A stretch of DNA of 64,000 bases from Sphingomonas sp. KR3-1 (GCF_040049295.1 NZ_JBDZDQ010000001.1:620001-684000); one strand, 5' to 3'. Counted from the first letter of the stretch, positions 45,213 through 55,070 are shown. Translations and numbers: made by a program. Notes: generated by a model from the sequence alone, not told the origin.

Positions 45213-45257
45213 TAAAATGCAAGCGACTCGATCTCCGGGCCGCACCGGAGACCCATC

Positions 45258-46064
45258 ATGACTGTTTCCTCGCTCGGCACCGCCCTCATCACCGGCGCAT
45301 CCACCGGCCTCGGCGCCGTCTATGCCGACCGGCTGGCCCGCCGCGGCTACGACCTGGTCCTGGTCGCACGCGATGCGGCGCGCATGCAGGCGCTGGCCGA
45401 GAAGCTGACCGCCGAGACCGGCCGCAGCATCGAAGTCCTCCCCGCTGACCTGACCGATGGCGACGACCTCGATCGCGTGGCCGGGCGCCTTGCCGCTGAC
45501 GACACGATTACGCTGCTGGTCAACAATGCCGGCATGTCGCTCAACGGCGGGCTGCTCGACAACGAGGCGCCGGCGATCGAGCGGCTGATCGCGCTCAACA
45601 TCACTGCGCCCGCGCTGCTCGCCGCCGCCGCCGGCAAGGCGTTCAAGGCGCGCGGGCGCGGCGCGATCATCAACATCGCCTCGGTCCTCGCCTTCGCGCC
45701 CGAGATGTTCGACGGCACCTATTCGGGCAGCAAGGCCTTCCTGCTCAACCTTTCCCAGTCGCTCGCCGCGCAGCTCGAGCCCGAGGGCGTGCGCGTCCAG
45801 GCGGTGCTGCCCGGCGCGACCCGCACCGAGATCTGGGAGCGCTCGGGCAAGGATGTCGACAGCTTCCCGGCGGAGATGGTGATGGACGCGGGCGACCTGG
45901 TCGACGCCGCGCTGGCCGGCTTCGACCAGGGCGAGACGGTGACGATTCCGCCGCTCGCCGATGAAGGTCTGTATCTGGCCTATCGCGACGCGCGGCTGGC
46001 GATGGGCCCGCACCTCTCGAAGCGCGAGGTGGCGGCGCGCTATCGCGAGGTGGTTGCGGCCTGA
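45258..46064 (+). CDS. Short-chain dehydrogenase/reductase
   Basis: 268 residues. TGASTGLGAVYADRLARRGY is the cofactor loop (classical SDR, NADPH type likely because of the Arg after it), NNAG follows, then catalytic Ser in NIASVLAF and the Tyr/Lys pair in YSGSK. C-terminal part ends with a substrate loop PPLADEGLYLAY. Substrate unknown; regulated by the divergent HxlR gene. Confidence 0.88.
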   Translation: MTVSSLGTALITGASTGLGAVYADRLARRGYDLVLVARDAARMQALAEKLTAETGRSIEVLPADLTDGDDLDRVAGRLAADDTITLLVNNAGMSLNGGLLDNEAPAIERLIALNITAPALLAAAAGKAFKARGRGAIINIASVLAFAPEMFDGTYSGSKAFLLNLSQSLAAQLEPEGVRVQAVLPGATRTEIWERSGKDVDSFPAEMVMDAGDLVDAALAGFDQGETVTIPPLADEGLYLAYRDARLAMGPHLSKREVAARYREVVAA

Positions 46065-46072
46065 CCCTTTAG

Positions 46073-46102
46073 CCGTCACCCTGGCGAAAGCCGGGGTGAC
46101 GG
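46073..46102. terminator. Bidirectional hairpin between SDR and ankyrin genes
   Basis: CCGTCACCCTGGC-GAAA-GCCGGGGTGACGG: 13-base arms with one mismatch, lying exactly between the two convergent stops. It belongs to the REP-like CCCCGGC group and can serve as a terminator for both genes. Confidence 0.75.
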
Positions 46103-46792
46103 TCAGGGAGCGGTCGCCAACCCCGCCGCAATCTCCTTCCAGACCGCATCGCGCTTGCGCCGCAGCAGCGCGACCGCTGTCCGCCCTTCGCCATCGGCAA
46201 TGTCGCCCCGCGCGCCGGCCTGCACGAACATCGCGAAATGCGCCGCGTCGCTGCCCTTGCTGAGCATCCGGTGCAGCGCGGTCCGGCCCTGCTTGTCCTG
46301 CGCGTCGGGGTTCGCGCCGCCGAGCAGCAACTCCTCCGCCGGCCCGAACTTGCTCCACCCCACCGCGCCGAGCAGCGGCGTGTCGCCGCGCTCCGCGCCT
46401 TCCTCGATGTCCGCGCCATGCTTCAACAGCAGTCGGATCGTCGCGCGATCCTCGTTCCAGGCCGCGGCGAACAGGCAGAAGTTGGGGGTACAGCCGAGCG
46501 TCAGCAGATGCTCGGCCAGCGCGATATTCTGCCCGCGCGCCACCGCGAACCACAAAGGCGTCGCCCGCCACGTGCCTTCGGTGAACGCCGCATCGTCCAG
46601 CCCCAGGCCGAGCCCAAGCAGCAGGTCGGCCATCGCCGGCGGCGTGCCCGGCACCGAACAGGCGAGGTGCAGCCAGCCCCGCCCGCGATCGTCGCGCACG
46701 GCGAGCAGGTCGGGCCTTTCGGCAAGCCCGTCGCGCACTTCGTCCATACGGTGACGGCGGATGCTCTCGGCAAGGCTGGTCTTCGAAACCAT
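46103..46792 (-). CDS. Ankyrin-repeat protein
   Basis: 229 residues. About six ankyrin units can be followed: GRGWLHLAC, WRATPLWFAVARGQNIALAEHLL, DRATIRLLLKHGADIEEG, GDTPLLGAV, GRTALHRMLSKGSDAAHFAMF and DGEGRTAVALL. No signal or membrane segment, so a cytosolic protein-binding scaffold. Partner unknown. Start MVSKTSLAES is the only good Met. Confidence 0.85.
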   Translation of the reverse strand: MVSKTSLAESIRRHRMDEVRDGLAERPDLLAVRDDRGRGWLHLACSVPGTPPAMADLLLGLGLGLDDAAFTEGTWRATPLWFAVARGQNIALAEHLLTLGCTPNFCLFAAAWNEDRATIRLLLKHGADIEEGAERGDTPLLGAVGWSKFGPAEELLLGGANPDAQDKQGRTALHRMLSKGSDAAHFAMFVQAGARGDIADGEGRTAVALLRRKRDAVWKEIAAGLATAP

Positions 46793-46826
46793 GGCGGCAT
46801 CCTAGCTGCCCCCCGCACAAACGAAA

Positions 46827-46856
46827 GGGGCCGCCCCGGTCTCCCGGAGCGGCCCC
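46827..46856 (-). terminator. Rho-independent terminator of csbD-like gene
   Basis: On the minus strand GGGGCCGC ... GCGGCCCC with a 14-base loop that itself pairs (CCGG/CCGG), then TTTCGTTTG; it lies 23 bases beyond the CsbD stop. Confidence 0.8.
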
Positions 46857-46879
46857 AAATGCCTTGCCGGCACGTAAGC

Positions 46880-47083
46880 CTAGATGTCGTCGCCGAGCGC
46901 GCCCTTGACCGAGCCGATGAACTGCTGGCCCTTGCCCTTCAGCTCCTGGCCCTTGCCCTCGGCATCGAGCTTGTCGTCGGCATGCGTGCGCTGCGGATCG
47001 GCCGGATCGCCGGCTATCGCCTGCTTCGCCTTGCCAACCATCTCGTTGACGTTGCCCTTGATCTTGTCGGTAAGTTCGCCCAT
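46880..47083 (-). CDS. CsbD-family stress protein
   Basis: 67 residues. The CsbD pattern is clear: GELTDKIKGNVNEMVGKAKQAI, ADDKLDAEGKGQELKGKGQQF. Small, hydrophilic and probably disordered; usually induced by general stress. Single-gene unit with its own terminator. Confidence 0.9.
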   Translation of the reverse strand: MGELTDKIKGNVNEMVGKAKQAIAGDPADPQRTHADDKLDAEGKGQELKGKGQQFIGSVKGALGDDI

Positions 47084-47174
47084 GATTTCAAACTCCTGGC
47101 CGCGGATCGGCGCTTGGTCGCGCCTGTGATCCGTACATGTTCAACAACGGTCCGCGCCGGATTTGGGTTCCGCC

Positions 47175-47768
47175 ATGCCCGACCGGATTGCTGGCCATTA
47201 CGAACGCCATGCGCATGCCTTCGATCATGAGCGCCGCAAGCGCTTCGTCGAGCGCGCCTGGATCGATCGCTTCCTGCTCGGCGTGCCGAAGGGTGCGCCG
47301 GTGCTCGATCTAGGCTGCGGCGCGGGCGAGCCGATCGCGCGCTACCTGATCGACCGCCGTCATCCGGTGACCGGCGTCGACCTCTCCGAGGAAATGATCG
47401 CGCTCTGCCGCACGCGCTTCCCGCGCGAGCGCTGGCTGGTCGGCGACATGCGCAAGCTGGCGCTCGACACGCCGTTCGGCGGCATCGTCGCCTGGGACAG
47501 CGCCTTCCACTTGCCCGCCGACGACCAGCTCGCGCTGATCGCACGCCTCGCGCCCTGGCTCGTCCCGGGCGGGGCGCTGTTGTTCAACACCGGCGACGCG
47601 CGCGGGACGGCGATAGGCCAGCAGTTCGGCGAGGAGCTCTACCACGCCAGCGCCGATCCGGCCGAATATCGCGCAGTGTTCGCGCGGACCGGGCTGTTCG
47701 AGGTGGCGTTCGCGCCCAGTGACGCGGCGACGGGAAGAGCGGTGTGGCTGGTGCGGAAGCCGCACTAG
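47175..47768 (+). CDS. Class I SAM-dependent methyltransferase
   Basis: 197 residues from ATG 47175 (a TTG four codons earlier is possible). SAM-binding motif I VLDLGCGAGEPIARYL, motif II VTGVDLSEEMIALC, and post-I VGDMRKLAL. Substrate not readable; members of this group act on small molecules. Stand-alone gene. Confidence 0.85.
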   Translation: MPDRIAGHYERHAHAFDHERRKRFVERAWIDRFLLGVPKGAPVLDLGCGAGEPIARYLIDRRHPVTGVDLSEEMIALCRTRFPRERWLVGDMRKLALDTPFGGIVAWDSAFHLPADDQLALIARLAPWLVPGGALLFNTGDARGTAIGQQFGEELYHASADPAEYRAVFARTGLFEVAFAPSDAATGRAVWLVRKPH

Positions 47769-47787
47769 AGCGGGCTTCCCACTTCTT

Positions 47788-47815
47788 CGTCACCCCCGCT
47801 TTCGCGGGGATGACG
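47788..47815. repeat. REP-like hairpin (CGTCACCCCCGC / CGCGGGGATGACG)
   Basis: Nearly perfect arms round TTT, between two convergent gene ends; a second version of the REP-like group with CGTCA/TGACG at its base. Confidence 0.7.
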
Positions 47816-47822
47816 GGATTGA

Positions 47823-48581
47823 TCAGGGCGCCACCTTCTGCAGGAACGCGATCACCGCGGCCCAGGCCGGCTCCGCGCCATCCTTGTTCTTCGCGCGCAG
47901 CAGCGTGGAGGAGCCGTGGACCCCGCCCTGCTTGGGCACGAACTGCGCCTTCTCGCCTGGCACTGCCGCCAGGATGTCGTGCGCCGCGTCGATCTCGTGC
48001 CCGTCCTGCGCCGAGGTGGCGAACACCGGCGCCTTCACCCTGGCCGCGGCCCGCGCCACCAGCGTCTTGTCGTCGAAATATTCGCCCGGTGAAAACGCCA
48101 TCACCGCCTTGACCTGGCCGGGATGCTCGGCGGCGAGCAGGAAGACGAGCGACGCCGAATAGCTGCTGCCCCACAGGATCACCGGCAGCTTCTTGTCGCC
48201 GGCCCAGGCGAGCGCCGCCTCCAGGTCCTGCTTGGCCGCGAGATAGTCCGCCGATTTCCCGAGCGTCTTCACCGTCTCGTTGCCGCCGAACAGGTCGCCG
48301 CCGGCACGCTGGTCGATGCGCAGCGAGCTGTACCCCCAGGTCGCCAGCCGCGGCGCGATCGTCGCATACTCGTCCTTGCCCGATCCCGCCTGGTGGAACA
48401 GCAGGATCAGCGCCTTGGGCTTGTCGGTGCCGGTATAGACGCCGGCCAGCTTCACGCCGTCCGCCGCAGTGAGCGTCACCGCTTCGGCGGAGATCGCCCG
48501 CGCTTCCTTGGGCACGTTCGAAGGCTTGGGATGGCAGGCCGAAAGCGCGAGCAGCGCAAGCGCACCCGCAGCCGCGCGCAT
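47823..48581 (-). CDS. Lipoprotein alpha/beta hydrolase (dienelactone-hydrolase-like)
   Basis: 252 residues. Lipobox LSAC at Cys16. Hydrolase core with LLFHQAGSGKDEY, nucleophile Ser in WGSSYSASL, SPGEYF and HG in GGVHGSS for the histidine. The stop of thiG and this ATG share bases (TGATG), so it is expressed with thiSG although no thiamine role is obvious. Substrate unknown. Confidence 0.82.
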   Translation of the reverse strand: MRAAAGALALLALSACHPKPSNVPKEARAISAEAVTLTAADGVKLAGVYTGTDKPKALILLFHQAGSGKDEYATIAPRLATWGYSSLRIDQRAGGDLFGGNETVKTLGKSADYLAAKQDLEAALAWAGDKKLPVILWGSSYSASLVFLLAAEHPGQVKAVMAFSPGEYFDDKTLVARAAARVKAPVFATSAQDGHEIDAAHDILAAVPGEKAQFVPKQGGVHGSSTLLRAKNKDGAEPAWAAVIAFLQKVAP

Positions 48582-49612
48582 CAGATCAGCCCCGCCAGCG
48601 GGCTCGACGGATCGGCATAGCGGCGCTTGGCCATCCGCCCGGCGCGATAGGAGAGCCGCCCGGCCTCCACCGCCGCCTTCATCGCCGCCGCCATCAGGAT
48701 CGGGTCCTTGGCCTCGGCGATCGCGGTGTTCATCAGGATTCCGTCGCAGCCGAGCTCCATGCCCACCGCCGCGTCGCTCGCCGAGCCGACGCCGGCATCG
48801 ACCAGCACCGGCACCTTGGCGCCCTCGACGATCAGCCGGATCGTCACCTGGTTCTGGATGCCCAGCCCCGATCCGATCGGCGCACCGAGCGGCATGATCG
48901 CCACGGCCCCGGCATCCTCCAGCCGCCTGGCGGCGATGGGATCGTCGACGCAATAGACCATCGGCTTGAAGCCTTCGTTCGCCAGGATCTCGGTCGCGCG
49001 CAGCGTCTCGACCATGTCCGGGTACAGCGTCCGCGCCTCGCCCAGCACTTCGAGCTTCACCAGCTCCCAGCCGCCCGCCTCGCGCGCCAGCCGCAGCGTG
49101 CGAATCGCCGATTCGGCATCGAAACAACCGGCGGTATTGGGCAGGTAGGTGATCTTCTTGGGGTCGATATAGTCGGTGAGCATCGGCGCCTTGGGATCGC
49201 TGACGTTCACGCGGCGGACGGCAACCGTGACGATCTCGGCGCCGCTCGCCGCGACTGCTGCGGCGTTCTGCTCGAAATCCTTGTACTTGCCGGTGCCGAC
49301 GATCAGCCGCGAGCGGAAGGTCTTGCCGGCGACGCTCCAGCTGTCCTCGTCCACCGGGCGGCCATGATCCACGCCGCCGCCCGCGACCGGATGGTCGCCA
49401 CCGCCGACAAAATGGACGATCTCCAGCTCGTCGCCGTCTTCAACGATCACCTGGTCGAGCGTCGAGCGCGGCACCACTTCCAGGTTGCGCTCCACCGCCA
49501 GCTTGGCGGGCACCAGCCCCAGCTCCTCGGCCAGCTGCGCGATGGTCAGCCCGGCGGTGACGCGCTTGTGCTCGCCATTGACGGTGATGGAGACGGTGCC
49601 GTCGCTATGCAT
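48581..49612 (-). CDS. thiSG: ThiS-ThiG fusion: sulfur carrier and thiazole synthase
   Basis: 343 residues from [10 protein letters not shown]. Residues 7-72 are ThiS (ubiquitin-like, [16 protein letters not shown], ending FVGGG), followed by a 20-residue linker with a further GGG, and ThiG from about 92 with Schiff-base Lys186 in LVKLEVLG and GVGSASDAA. In separate ThiS the GG is the free C terminus that carries the thiocarboxylate; here it is internal. Fusions of this type are known in sphingomonads. Transferred sulfur and dehydroglycine give the thiazole of thiamine. No TPP riboswitch fits in the 81-base upstream gap. Confidence 0.88.
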   Translation of the reverse strand: MHSDGTVSITVNGEHKRVTAGLTIAQLAEELGLVPAKLAVERNLEVVPRSTLDQVIVEDGDELEIVHFVGGGDHPVAGGGVDHGRPVDEDSWSVAGKTFRSRLIVGTGKYKDFEQNAAAVAASGAEIVTVAVRRVNVSDPKAPMLTDYIDPKKITYLPNTAGCFDAESAIRTLRLAREAGGWELVKLEVLGEARTLYPDMVETLRATEILANEGFKPMVYCVDDPIAARRLEDAGAVAIMPLGAPIGSGLGIQNQVTIRLIVEGAKVPVLVDAGVGSASDAAVGMELGCDGILMNTAIAEAKDPILMAAAMKAAVEAGRLSYRAGRMAKRRYADPSSPLAGLI

Positions 49613-49693
49613 GAAATGTCCTTGGATATTTGATCGGGAGCGCCGGCTCATATAGGGAAGCCGCTCCCGCGCCCGCAACCGAAAGGCTAGGCC

Positions 49694-50128
49694 TTGGCCG
49701 ATACGATCTACGTTCTCAACGGTCCCAACCTCAACCTGCTGGGACTGCGCGAGCCGGAGATCTACGGTTCGGACACGCTCGACGACATTGCGGGACGCCT
49801 GGAAGACCGCGCGAAGGAGCTGGGGCTCGAGATCGACCTGCGCCAGTCCAACCATGAGGGCCATCTGGTCGACTGGCTGCACGAGGCCCAGGCCTACAAG
49901 GCCAAGGCCGTGCTGCTCAACGCCGGCGCCTTCACCCATACCAGCCTGGCGCTGTACGACGCGATCCGCGCGATCAGGACGCCGGTTCTGGAAGTCCATC
50001 TCTCCAACCCGCTCACCCGGGAGGAGTTTCGCCACCACAGCTATGTCGGCATGGCCGCCAAGGGAACCATCGCCGGTTTCGGGGCGCTATCCTACATGCT
50101 TGCGCTTGAAGCCGCCGCGCACCTCTGA
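49694..50128 (+). CDS. aroQ: 3-dehydroquinate dehydratase, type II
   Basis: 144 residues with a TTG start. Signatures [21 protein letters not shown], catalytic Tyr in the LREPEIYG loop, [15 protein letters not shown], and the active-site His in [14 protein letters not shown]. Forms dehydroshikimate in the shikimate pathway. First of the aroQ-accB-accC run. Confidence 0.96.
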   Translation: MADTIYVLNGPNLNLLGLREPEIYGSDTLDDIAGRLEDRAKELGLEIDLRQSNHEGHLVDWLHEAQAYKAKAVLLNAGAFTHTSLALYDAIRAIRTPVLEVHLSNPLTREEFRHHSYVGMAAKGTIAGFGALSYMLALEAAAHL

Positions 50129-50162
50129 CAAAGGGCGCGGTTTCATCGGAAGACGAGATCAA

Positions 50163-50645
50163 ATGGCAGATAAGAACGACAAGACGGGCGCCATGCAGGT
50201 TGATATCGACCTGGTGCGGCAGCTCGCCGCCGTGCTGGACGACACCAATCTCACCGAAATCGAAGTCGAGGACGGCGATCGCAAGGTTCGCGTCGCGCGC
50301 ACCGTCCAGGCTGCGCCCGCGATCATGCAGGCGCCGATGGCCGCGCCGGTCGCGGCTCCCGTGGCCGCTGCGCCGGCCGCCGCTCCCGAGGCGCCTGCCG
50401 CCCCGTCGGCGCTGAACGCGGTCAAGTCGCCGATGGTCGGCACCGTCTATCTGGCGCCCAACCCCGAGGCGGCGAACTTCGTCTCGGTCGGCCAGCAGGT
50501 GAAGGCCGGCGACACGCTGGTGATCATCGAGGCGATGAAGGTGATGAACCCGATCCACGCCACCTCGGCCGGCACGGTCAAGGCAGTCCTGGTCGACAAC
50601 GGCCAGCCGGTCGAGTTCGACCAGCCCCTCGTGGTTGTCGAGTAA
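50163..50645 (+). CDS. accB: Acetyl-CoA carboxylase biotin carboxyl carrier protein
   Basis: 160 residues. Ala/Pro-rich linker at 45-82, then the biotinyl domain with the biotinylated Lys126 in EAMKVMNP. Part of the fatty acid synthesis initiation complex with accC downstream. Confidence 0.96.
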   Translation: MADKNDKTGAMQVDIDLVRQLAAVLDDTNLTEIEVEDGDRKVRVARTVQAAPAIMQAPMAAPVAAPVAAAPAAAPEAPAAPSALNAVKSPMVGTVYLAPNPEAANFVSVGQQVKAGDTLVIIEAMKVMNPIHATSAGTVKAVLVDNGQPVEFDQPLVVVE

Positions 50646-50651
50646 ACCCAA

Positions 50652-52013
50652 GTGCCCGAGATCAAGAAGCTCCTGATCGCCAATCGCGGCGAGATCGCCC
50701 TGCGCATCCACCGCGCCTGCCACGAGATGGGGATCAAGACCGTCGCGGTGCACTCCACCGCCGATTCGGACGCGATGCACGTCCGCCTCGCCGACGAGGC
50801 GATCTGCATCGGGCCGCCGAGCGCGTCCGAGAGCTATCTCAAGATCGACCGGATCATCGCCGCTGCCGAGATTTCCGGCGCCGATGCGATCCACCCGGGC
50901 TATGGCTTCCTCTCGGAGAACGCCAAGTTCGCCGAGATCGTCGAGGCGCACGACATCATCTTCGTCGGGCCCAAGCCCGAGCATATCCGCACGATGGGCG
51001 ACAAGATCGAGGCGAAGCGCACCGCCGGCGCGCTCGGCCTGCCGCTCGTCCCCGGCTCGGACGGCGCGATCAGCGATGTCGAGGAAGCCAAGCGCATCGC
51101 CGAGGCGGCGGGCTATCCCGTGATCATCAAGGCCGCGTCGGGCGGCGGCGGCCGCGGCATGAAGGTCGTCACCAACCCCGCCGACCTCGAAGCGCAGATG
51201 CTCCAGGCGGGCAGCGAGGCGAAGGCCGCCTTCGGCGACGCCACGGTGTACCTCGAGAAGTATCTCGGCAACCCGCGCCACATCGAGATCCAGGTGTTCG
51301 GCGACGGCAATGGCAACGCCATCCACCTGGGCGAGCGCGACTGCTCGCTCCAGCGCCGCCACCAGAAGGTGCTCGAGGAAGCCCCCTCGCCCGTGCTCTC
51401 CACGGAAGAGCGCAACCGCATCGGCGGCATCTGCGCCAAGGCGATGGCCGACATGGGCTATCGCGGCGCCGGCACGATCGAGTTCCTGTGGGAAAACGGC
51501 GAGTTCTACTTCATCGAGATGAACACCCGCCTGCAGGTCGAGCATCCGGTGACCGAGGCGATCACCGGCCTCGACCTCGTCCGCGAGCAGATCCGCGTCG
51601 CCGAGGGCCATGGCCTGACGCTGCGCCAGGAAGACGTGCAGTTCCGCGGCCATGCGATCGAGTGCCGCATCAACGCCGAGGACCCGCGCACCTTCGCGCC
51701 CTCGCCGGGCCTGGTGAAGGGCTATCACGCGCCGGGCGGCATGAACGTCCGCGTCGATTCGGGCCTCTACACCGGCTACAAGGTGCCGCCTTACTACGAC
51801 TCGATGATCGCCAAGCTGATCGTCTACGGCACCACCCGCCAGGGTGCGCTCCGGCGCCTGCGCCGCGCGCTCGAGGAGTTCGTGATCGACGGGATGAAGA
51901 CCACCATCCCGCTCCACCAGGCGCTGCTCGACGACCCCGACTTCCAGAAGGGCGACTATACGATCAAGTGGCTCGAGGAGTGGCTGGCGCGGCAGGACGA
52001 CGTCCAGTCGTGA
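50652..52013 (+). CDS. accC: Acetyl-CoA carboxylase biotin carboxylase
   Basis: 453 residues with a GTG start six bases after accB. ATP-grasp enzyme: [19 protein letters not shown] opening, glycine-rich GGGGRGMK loop, [17 protein letters not shown] catalytic region. Carboxylates biotin on AccB. Overlaps the next gene by GTGA. Confidence 0.97.
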   Translation: MPEIKKLLIANRGEIALRIHRACHEMGIKTVAVHSTADSDAMHVRLADEAICIGPPSASESYLKIDRIIAAAEISGADAIHPGYGFLSENAKFAEIVEAHDIIFVGPKPEHIRTMGDKIEAKRTAGALGLPLVPGSDGAISDVEEAKRIAEAAGYPVIIKAASGGGGRGMKVVTNPADLEAQMLQAGSEAKAAFGDATVYLEKYLGNPRHIEIQVFGDGNGNAIHLGERDCSLQRRHQKVLEEAPSPVLSTEERNRIGGICAKAMADMGYRGAGTIEFLWENGEFYFIEMNTRLQVEHPVTEAITGLDLVREQIRVAEGHGLTLRQEDVQFRGHAIECRINAEDPRTFAPSPGLVKGYHAPGGMNVRVDSGLYTGYKVPPYYDSMIAKLIVYGTTRQGALRRLRRALEEFVIDGMKTTIPLHQALLDDPDFQKGDYTIKWLEEWLARQDDVQS

Positions 52014-52348
52014 AAGCCACGATCTACCACAATCCCCGCTGCTCGAAATCGCGCGAGGCGCTGGCGATTCTCAACGAAACGCCGGGCCTCGGGGTCGAGG
52101 TGGTCGAATATCTCAAGACCCCGCCGAGCCGGGCGACGCTGAAGGATCTCTACGCCCGCGCCGGCATGACCGCGCGCGAGGGGCTGCGCATCGCAGAGGA
52201 TGCCGCCAAGCCTCTGAAAGGCGCGGAGGATGACGCGATCCTCGATGCGATGGCGGCCAATCCGATCCTGATCGAACGCCCGCTGGTCGTCACCGAAAAG
52301 GGCGTCCGCCTCGGCCGCCCGCCCGAGAGGATCCGCGAGATTCTCTGA
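52010..52348 (+). CDS. Arsenate reductase family protein (ArsC/YfgD-like)
   Basis: 112 residues, GTG start within the accC stop (GTGA). Redox-active Cys11 in [28 protein letters not shown] is the C-terminal block with two Arg for oxyanion binding. Some ArsC-fold proteins act in stress rather than arsenate reduction; there is no arsenic gene nearby. Confidence 0.85.
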   Translation: MKATIYHNPRCSKSREALAILNETPGLGVEVVEYLKTPPSRATLKDLYARAGMTAREGLRIAEDAAKPLKGAEDDAILDAMAANPILIERPLVVTEKGVRLGRPPERIREIL

Positions 52349-52493
52349 GGCCGCCCTACTCAAAATGGCGATTCCCGCCCGGGCATAATCATTACGTTAA
52401 TGACACATGCCCCATAACCCTGAGCGGGGAAGGGTGGGGAATCGGAATGTTCGTCAAAGTCGGTACCGGGAATCGCGCGATGGAGCGGCGGGC

Positions 52494-53588
52494 ATGACCC
52501 CCTCCCCCGGCACCACCCTCGATCGCCTCGCTTCCTGGTTCCGCGGTCGCGAGGATGACGACAGCATCGCCCCCGCCCCCGATCGCCAGGCCTCGCACCG
52601 CATCCGCTACGAGCAGATCGGCGCCTTTCTCGATCGGCACGGGCTCGAGCCCAGCACGGTCAATTTCGATTTCGCCGGCCGCTTCCTCGACGGCGCCGAT
52701 TCGCGGCTGATGCAGGTCGCCCGCGCCGTGCTCGACAAGCGCGGCAGCTTCACCGATCACGATGTCGAGCGGATCATGGAACGCCGCGCCGCCGAGGATA
52801 CCGCCGGCAAGCTCGAGGCGCTGAGCCGCGAGCTCGAAGGCAAGGTCGCCGAGTGCCTTGCCGCCGTGGGCGACGCCACCGATTCGACCAGCGCCTATTC
52901 CACCGCGCTCGATGCCGCCGCCACCCAGATGGCGAGCGATCCGGGCGAGGCCTATCGCCGCCTGCTCGAAGTCACGCTCGAAGTCGCCGAGACCACCCGC
53001 AAGATCGGTGGCCGGCTCGAGCGGACCTGCAAGGACACCCGCAAGCTCCGCGCCGATCTCGAGCGCGCCAAACGCGCCGCCGAGGAGGACGAGCTCACCG
53101 GCCTGCCCAATCGCCGCGGCTTCATGGCGCGCGTCGAAAGCGCGCTCGCCCGCCCCGAGACGCGCCCGCTCACCCTGGCGCTCTGCGACATCGACGATTT
53201 CAAGACGATCAACGATCGCCACGGCCACCATACCGGCGACCGCGTGCTCCGCTTCGTCGCGCAGCAGCTCCAGGCCGCGCTCGGCCGTCACGTCGTCGTC
53301 GGCCGGCACGGCGGCGAGGAATTCGTCTGCCTGTTCGAGACCAGCACCGTCGAGGAAGCCGCCGACCTGCTCGACATGTGCCGCCAGCGCCTGCGCGACC
53401 GGGCTCTCCGCGACCAGACCAGCGGGCTGTCGATCGGCCGGATCAGCTTCTCGGCCGGCGTCGCCGCGATCACCAGCGACGCTGCCCCCGCGCTGCGCCT
53501 CGCTGACGAGCTGCTCTACGCCGCCAAGCATGCCGGCAAGGACCGGGTGGTGACGGTGACGACCGCGGAGACCTCGGCAGCGGCATAA
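52494..53588 (+). CDS. GGDEF-domain diguanylate cyclase
   Basis: 364 residues from MTPSPGTTL, which has GGAGCGG upstream. N-terminal 1-190 is helical with no known sensor domain and ends in a coiled coil. GGDEF domain: DELTGLPNRRGF, DIDDFKTINDRHGHHTGD, active site GGEEF. The RxxD inhibitory site five residues before GGEEF is absent (GRHVVVGRHGGEEF), so product feedback is unlikely. No transmembrane helix. Makes cyclic di-GMP. Confidence 0.93.
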   Translation: MTPSPGTTLDRLASWFRGREDDDSIAPAPDRQASHRIRYEQIGAFLDRHGLEPSTVNFDFAGRFLDGADSRLMQVARAVLDKRGSFTDHDVERIMERRAAEDTAGKLEALSRELEGKVAECLAAVGDATDSTSAYSTALDAAATQMASDPGEAYRRLLEVTLEVAETTRKIGGRLERTCKDTRKLRADLERAKRAAEEDELTGLPNRRGFMARVESALARPETRPLTLALCDIDDFKTINDRHGHHTGDRVLRFVAQQLQAALGRHVVVGRHGGEEFVCLFETSTVEEAADLLDMCRQRLRDRALRDQTSGLSIGRISFSAGVAAITSDAAPALRLADELLYAAKHAGKDRVVTVTTAETSAAA

Positions 53589-53655
53589 CCGCAAGATCGG
53601 TCAGGCATCCCCTGCCCCACCCGCGCCATAGCCGGGTGGCAGGGAGACCCAAGTG

Positions 53656-54534
53656 ATGCCTACCGATGCCCGCCAGACCTATCTCGCCCGCATGGCGCGC
53701 GCGCTCGACCATGTCGACGCGCAGCTCGATGCGGACCTGAGCGTGGAGGCGCTGGCGGGCGTCGCGGCCTTCTCGCCCTTCCACTTCCATCGCCAGTTCG
53801 CCGCACTGTTCGGGATCAGCGTCCATCGCTACGTCCAGCTCGCGCGGCTCCAGCGCGCGTCCTTCGCGCTCGCCTATCGGAAGGATGCGGTGCTCGACAT
53901 CGCGCTCGATTCCGGGTTCGGCGGGCCGGAGGCGTTCGCCCGGGCGTTCCGGCAGCGGATCGGCCAGAGCCCGAGCCAGTTTCGGCACGGGCCGGACTGG
54001 GCTCCCTGGACCGCGGCGCTCGCGCCGCTCGAACAGGCCAGGAGCCAGCACATGATCCCGAACTATACCGACGCCGACGTGACCATCCTCGACTTTCCCA
54101 CCACCCCGATCGCGCTGCTCGCGCATCGCGGCGATCCGATGACGGTGGGCGACACGATCCGCCGCTTCATCGACTGGCGCCGCGCCAACGGCCTGCCGCC
54201 GGCGAAGAGCGCCACCTTCAACCTGCTCCACAATGATCCGGACGGCGTGCCGCCTGAGGAGCACCGCATCGACATCGCCTGCGCTACCGCCAGCGTCGCG
54301 CCCAACGATATCGGCGTGGTCGCCGGCGAGATCCCGGCGGGGCGCTGCGCGATGGTGAGGATGACCGGCCCCGGCGACGACCTGCGCGGACCGGCACACT
54401 TCCTCTACGCCGACTGGCTGCCCCGCAGCGGCGAAGAGCTGCGCGACTTCCCGATGTTCGTGCGGCGCGTGAAGTTCTTCCCCGATGTGCCGGCGAACGA
54501 GGCGGTGACGGAAATCTACTTGCCGCTCAGCTGA
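53656..54534 (+). CDS. AraC-family regulator with GyrI-like C-terminal domain
   Basis: 292 residues. N-terminal AraC double HTH (VEALAGVAAFSPFHFHRQFAALFGISVHRYVQLARLQRAS ... GFGGPEAFARAFRQRIGQSPSQFR), then from about 140 a GyrI/SOUL-like effector-binding domain (TILDFPTTPIALLAHRGDPM). The order with DNA-binding part first is that of Rob-type regulators. Ligand unknown. Overlaps the convergent membrane gene by 19 bases at its end. Confidence 0.9.
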   Translation: MPTDARQTYLARMARALDHVDAQLDADLSVEALAGVAAFSPFHFHRQFAALFGISVHRYVQLARLQRASFALAYRKDAVLDIALDSGFGGPEAFARAFRQRIGQSPSQFRHGPDWAPWTAALAPLEQARSQHMIPNYTDADVTILDFPTTPIALLAHRGDPMTVGDTIRRFIDWRRANGLPPAKSATFNLLHNDPDGVPPEEHRIDIACATASVAPNDIGVVAGEIPAGRCAMVRMTGPGDDLRGPAHFLYADWLPRSGEELRDFPMFVRRVKFFPDVPANEAVTEIYLPLS

Positions 54535-55067
54535 GCCCGCCAGCGCCGCCAGTTGCGCAGGAACTGGTAGATGTGCAGCAGGATCGCCCCGGCGAAGAGC
54601 AATGTCATGCCCAGCTCGAAGATGCCGGCGCCGGGGCTCTTGTAAAATTCGGAAACGCTCTGCCAGGCCCAACTGCCCAGGACCGCGACCCAGATCAGGT
54701 TCGCGACCAGCGATGGCTGCGGCACGCCCTCGTCGGGCCTGTCCAGCATCCGGGTCTCCGCCGCTCTGCCGACCACGCCATCGGCGTAGACGAGCGTCAC
54801 TACCAGCGCCGTGTTCGCCACCACCGCGAGCGCGATCCCGAACGCCTGGACGTCGCCGCCCTGCCAGATCATCCAGAGCGGCAGCGCGGCGCCGAGCAGC
54901 ACCCAGCCGACCCAGACCAGCGGATTGGCGACGATTTGCCGCCACTCGGCGACCAGCGCCTCGACGTCGCCCGGCTCGAAGCGCACCGCGCCCTCGCGGA
55001 CCCAGTAGAGATAGGAATCGCCCTCGGGCACGAAGCGGCTGCGGAACCAGCGCTCGAAAATCGGCAT
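54516..55067 (-). CDS. Membrane protein, unknown
   Basis: 183 residues. A soluble stretch of about 45 residues (MPIFERWFRSRFVPEGDSYLY), then three to four membrane helices. No family recognised. Ends 19 bases inside the convergent AraC gene. Transcribed together with the PAS gene upstream, 3 bases apart. Confidence 0.65.
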   Translation of the reverse strand: MPIFERWFRSRFVPEGDSYLYWVREGAVRFEPGDVEALVAEWRQIVANPLVWVGWVLLGAALPLWMIWQGGDVQAFGIALAVVANTALVVTLVYADGVVGRAAETRMLDRPDEGVPQPSLVANLIWVAVLGSWAWQSVSEFYKSPGAGIFELGMTLLFAGAILLHIYQFLRNWRRWRAQLSGK

Positions 55068-55070
55068 CGA

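Noticed and set aside
49613..49693. TPP riboswitch before thiSG
   Set aside because: Only 81 bases are available, shared with the aroQ start, and no THI box is seen.
52010..52348. Arsenic resistance operon
   Set aside because: The ArsC-like gene is coupled to accC; arsR, arsB and acr3 are absent. The ArsR-type gene at 40403 belongs to the SdpR group and is far away.
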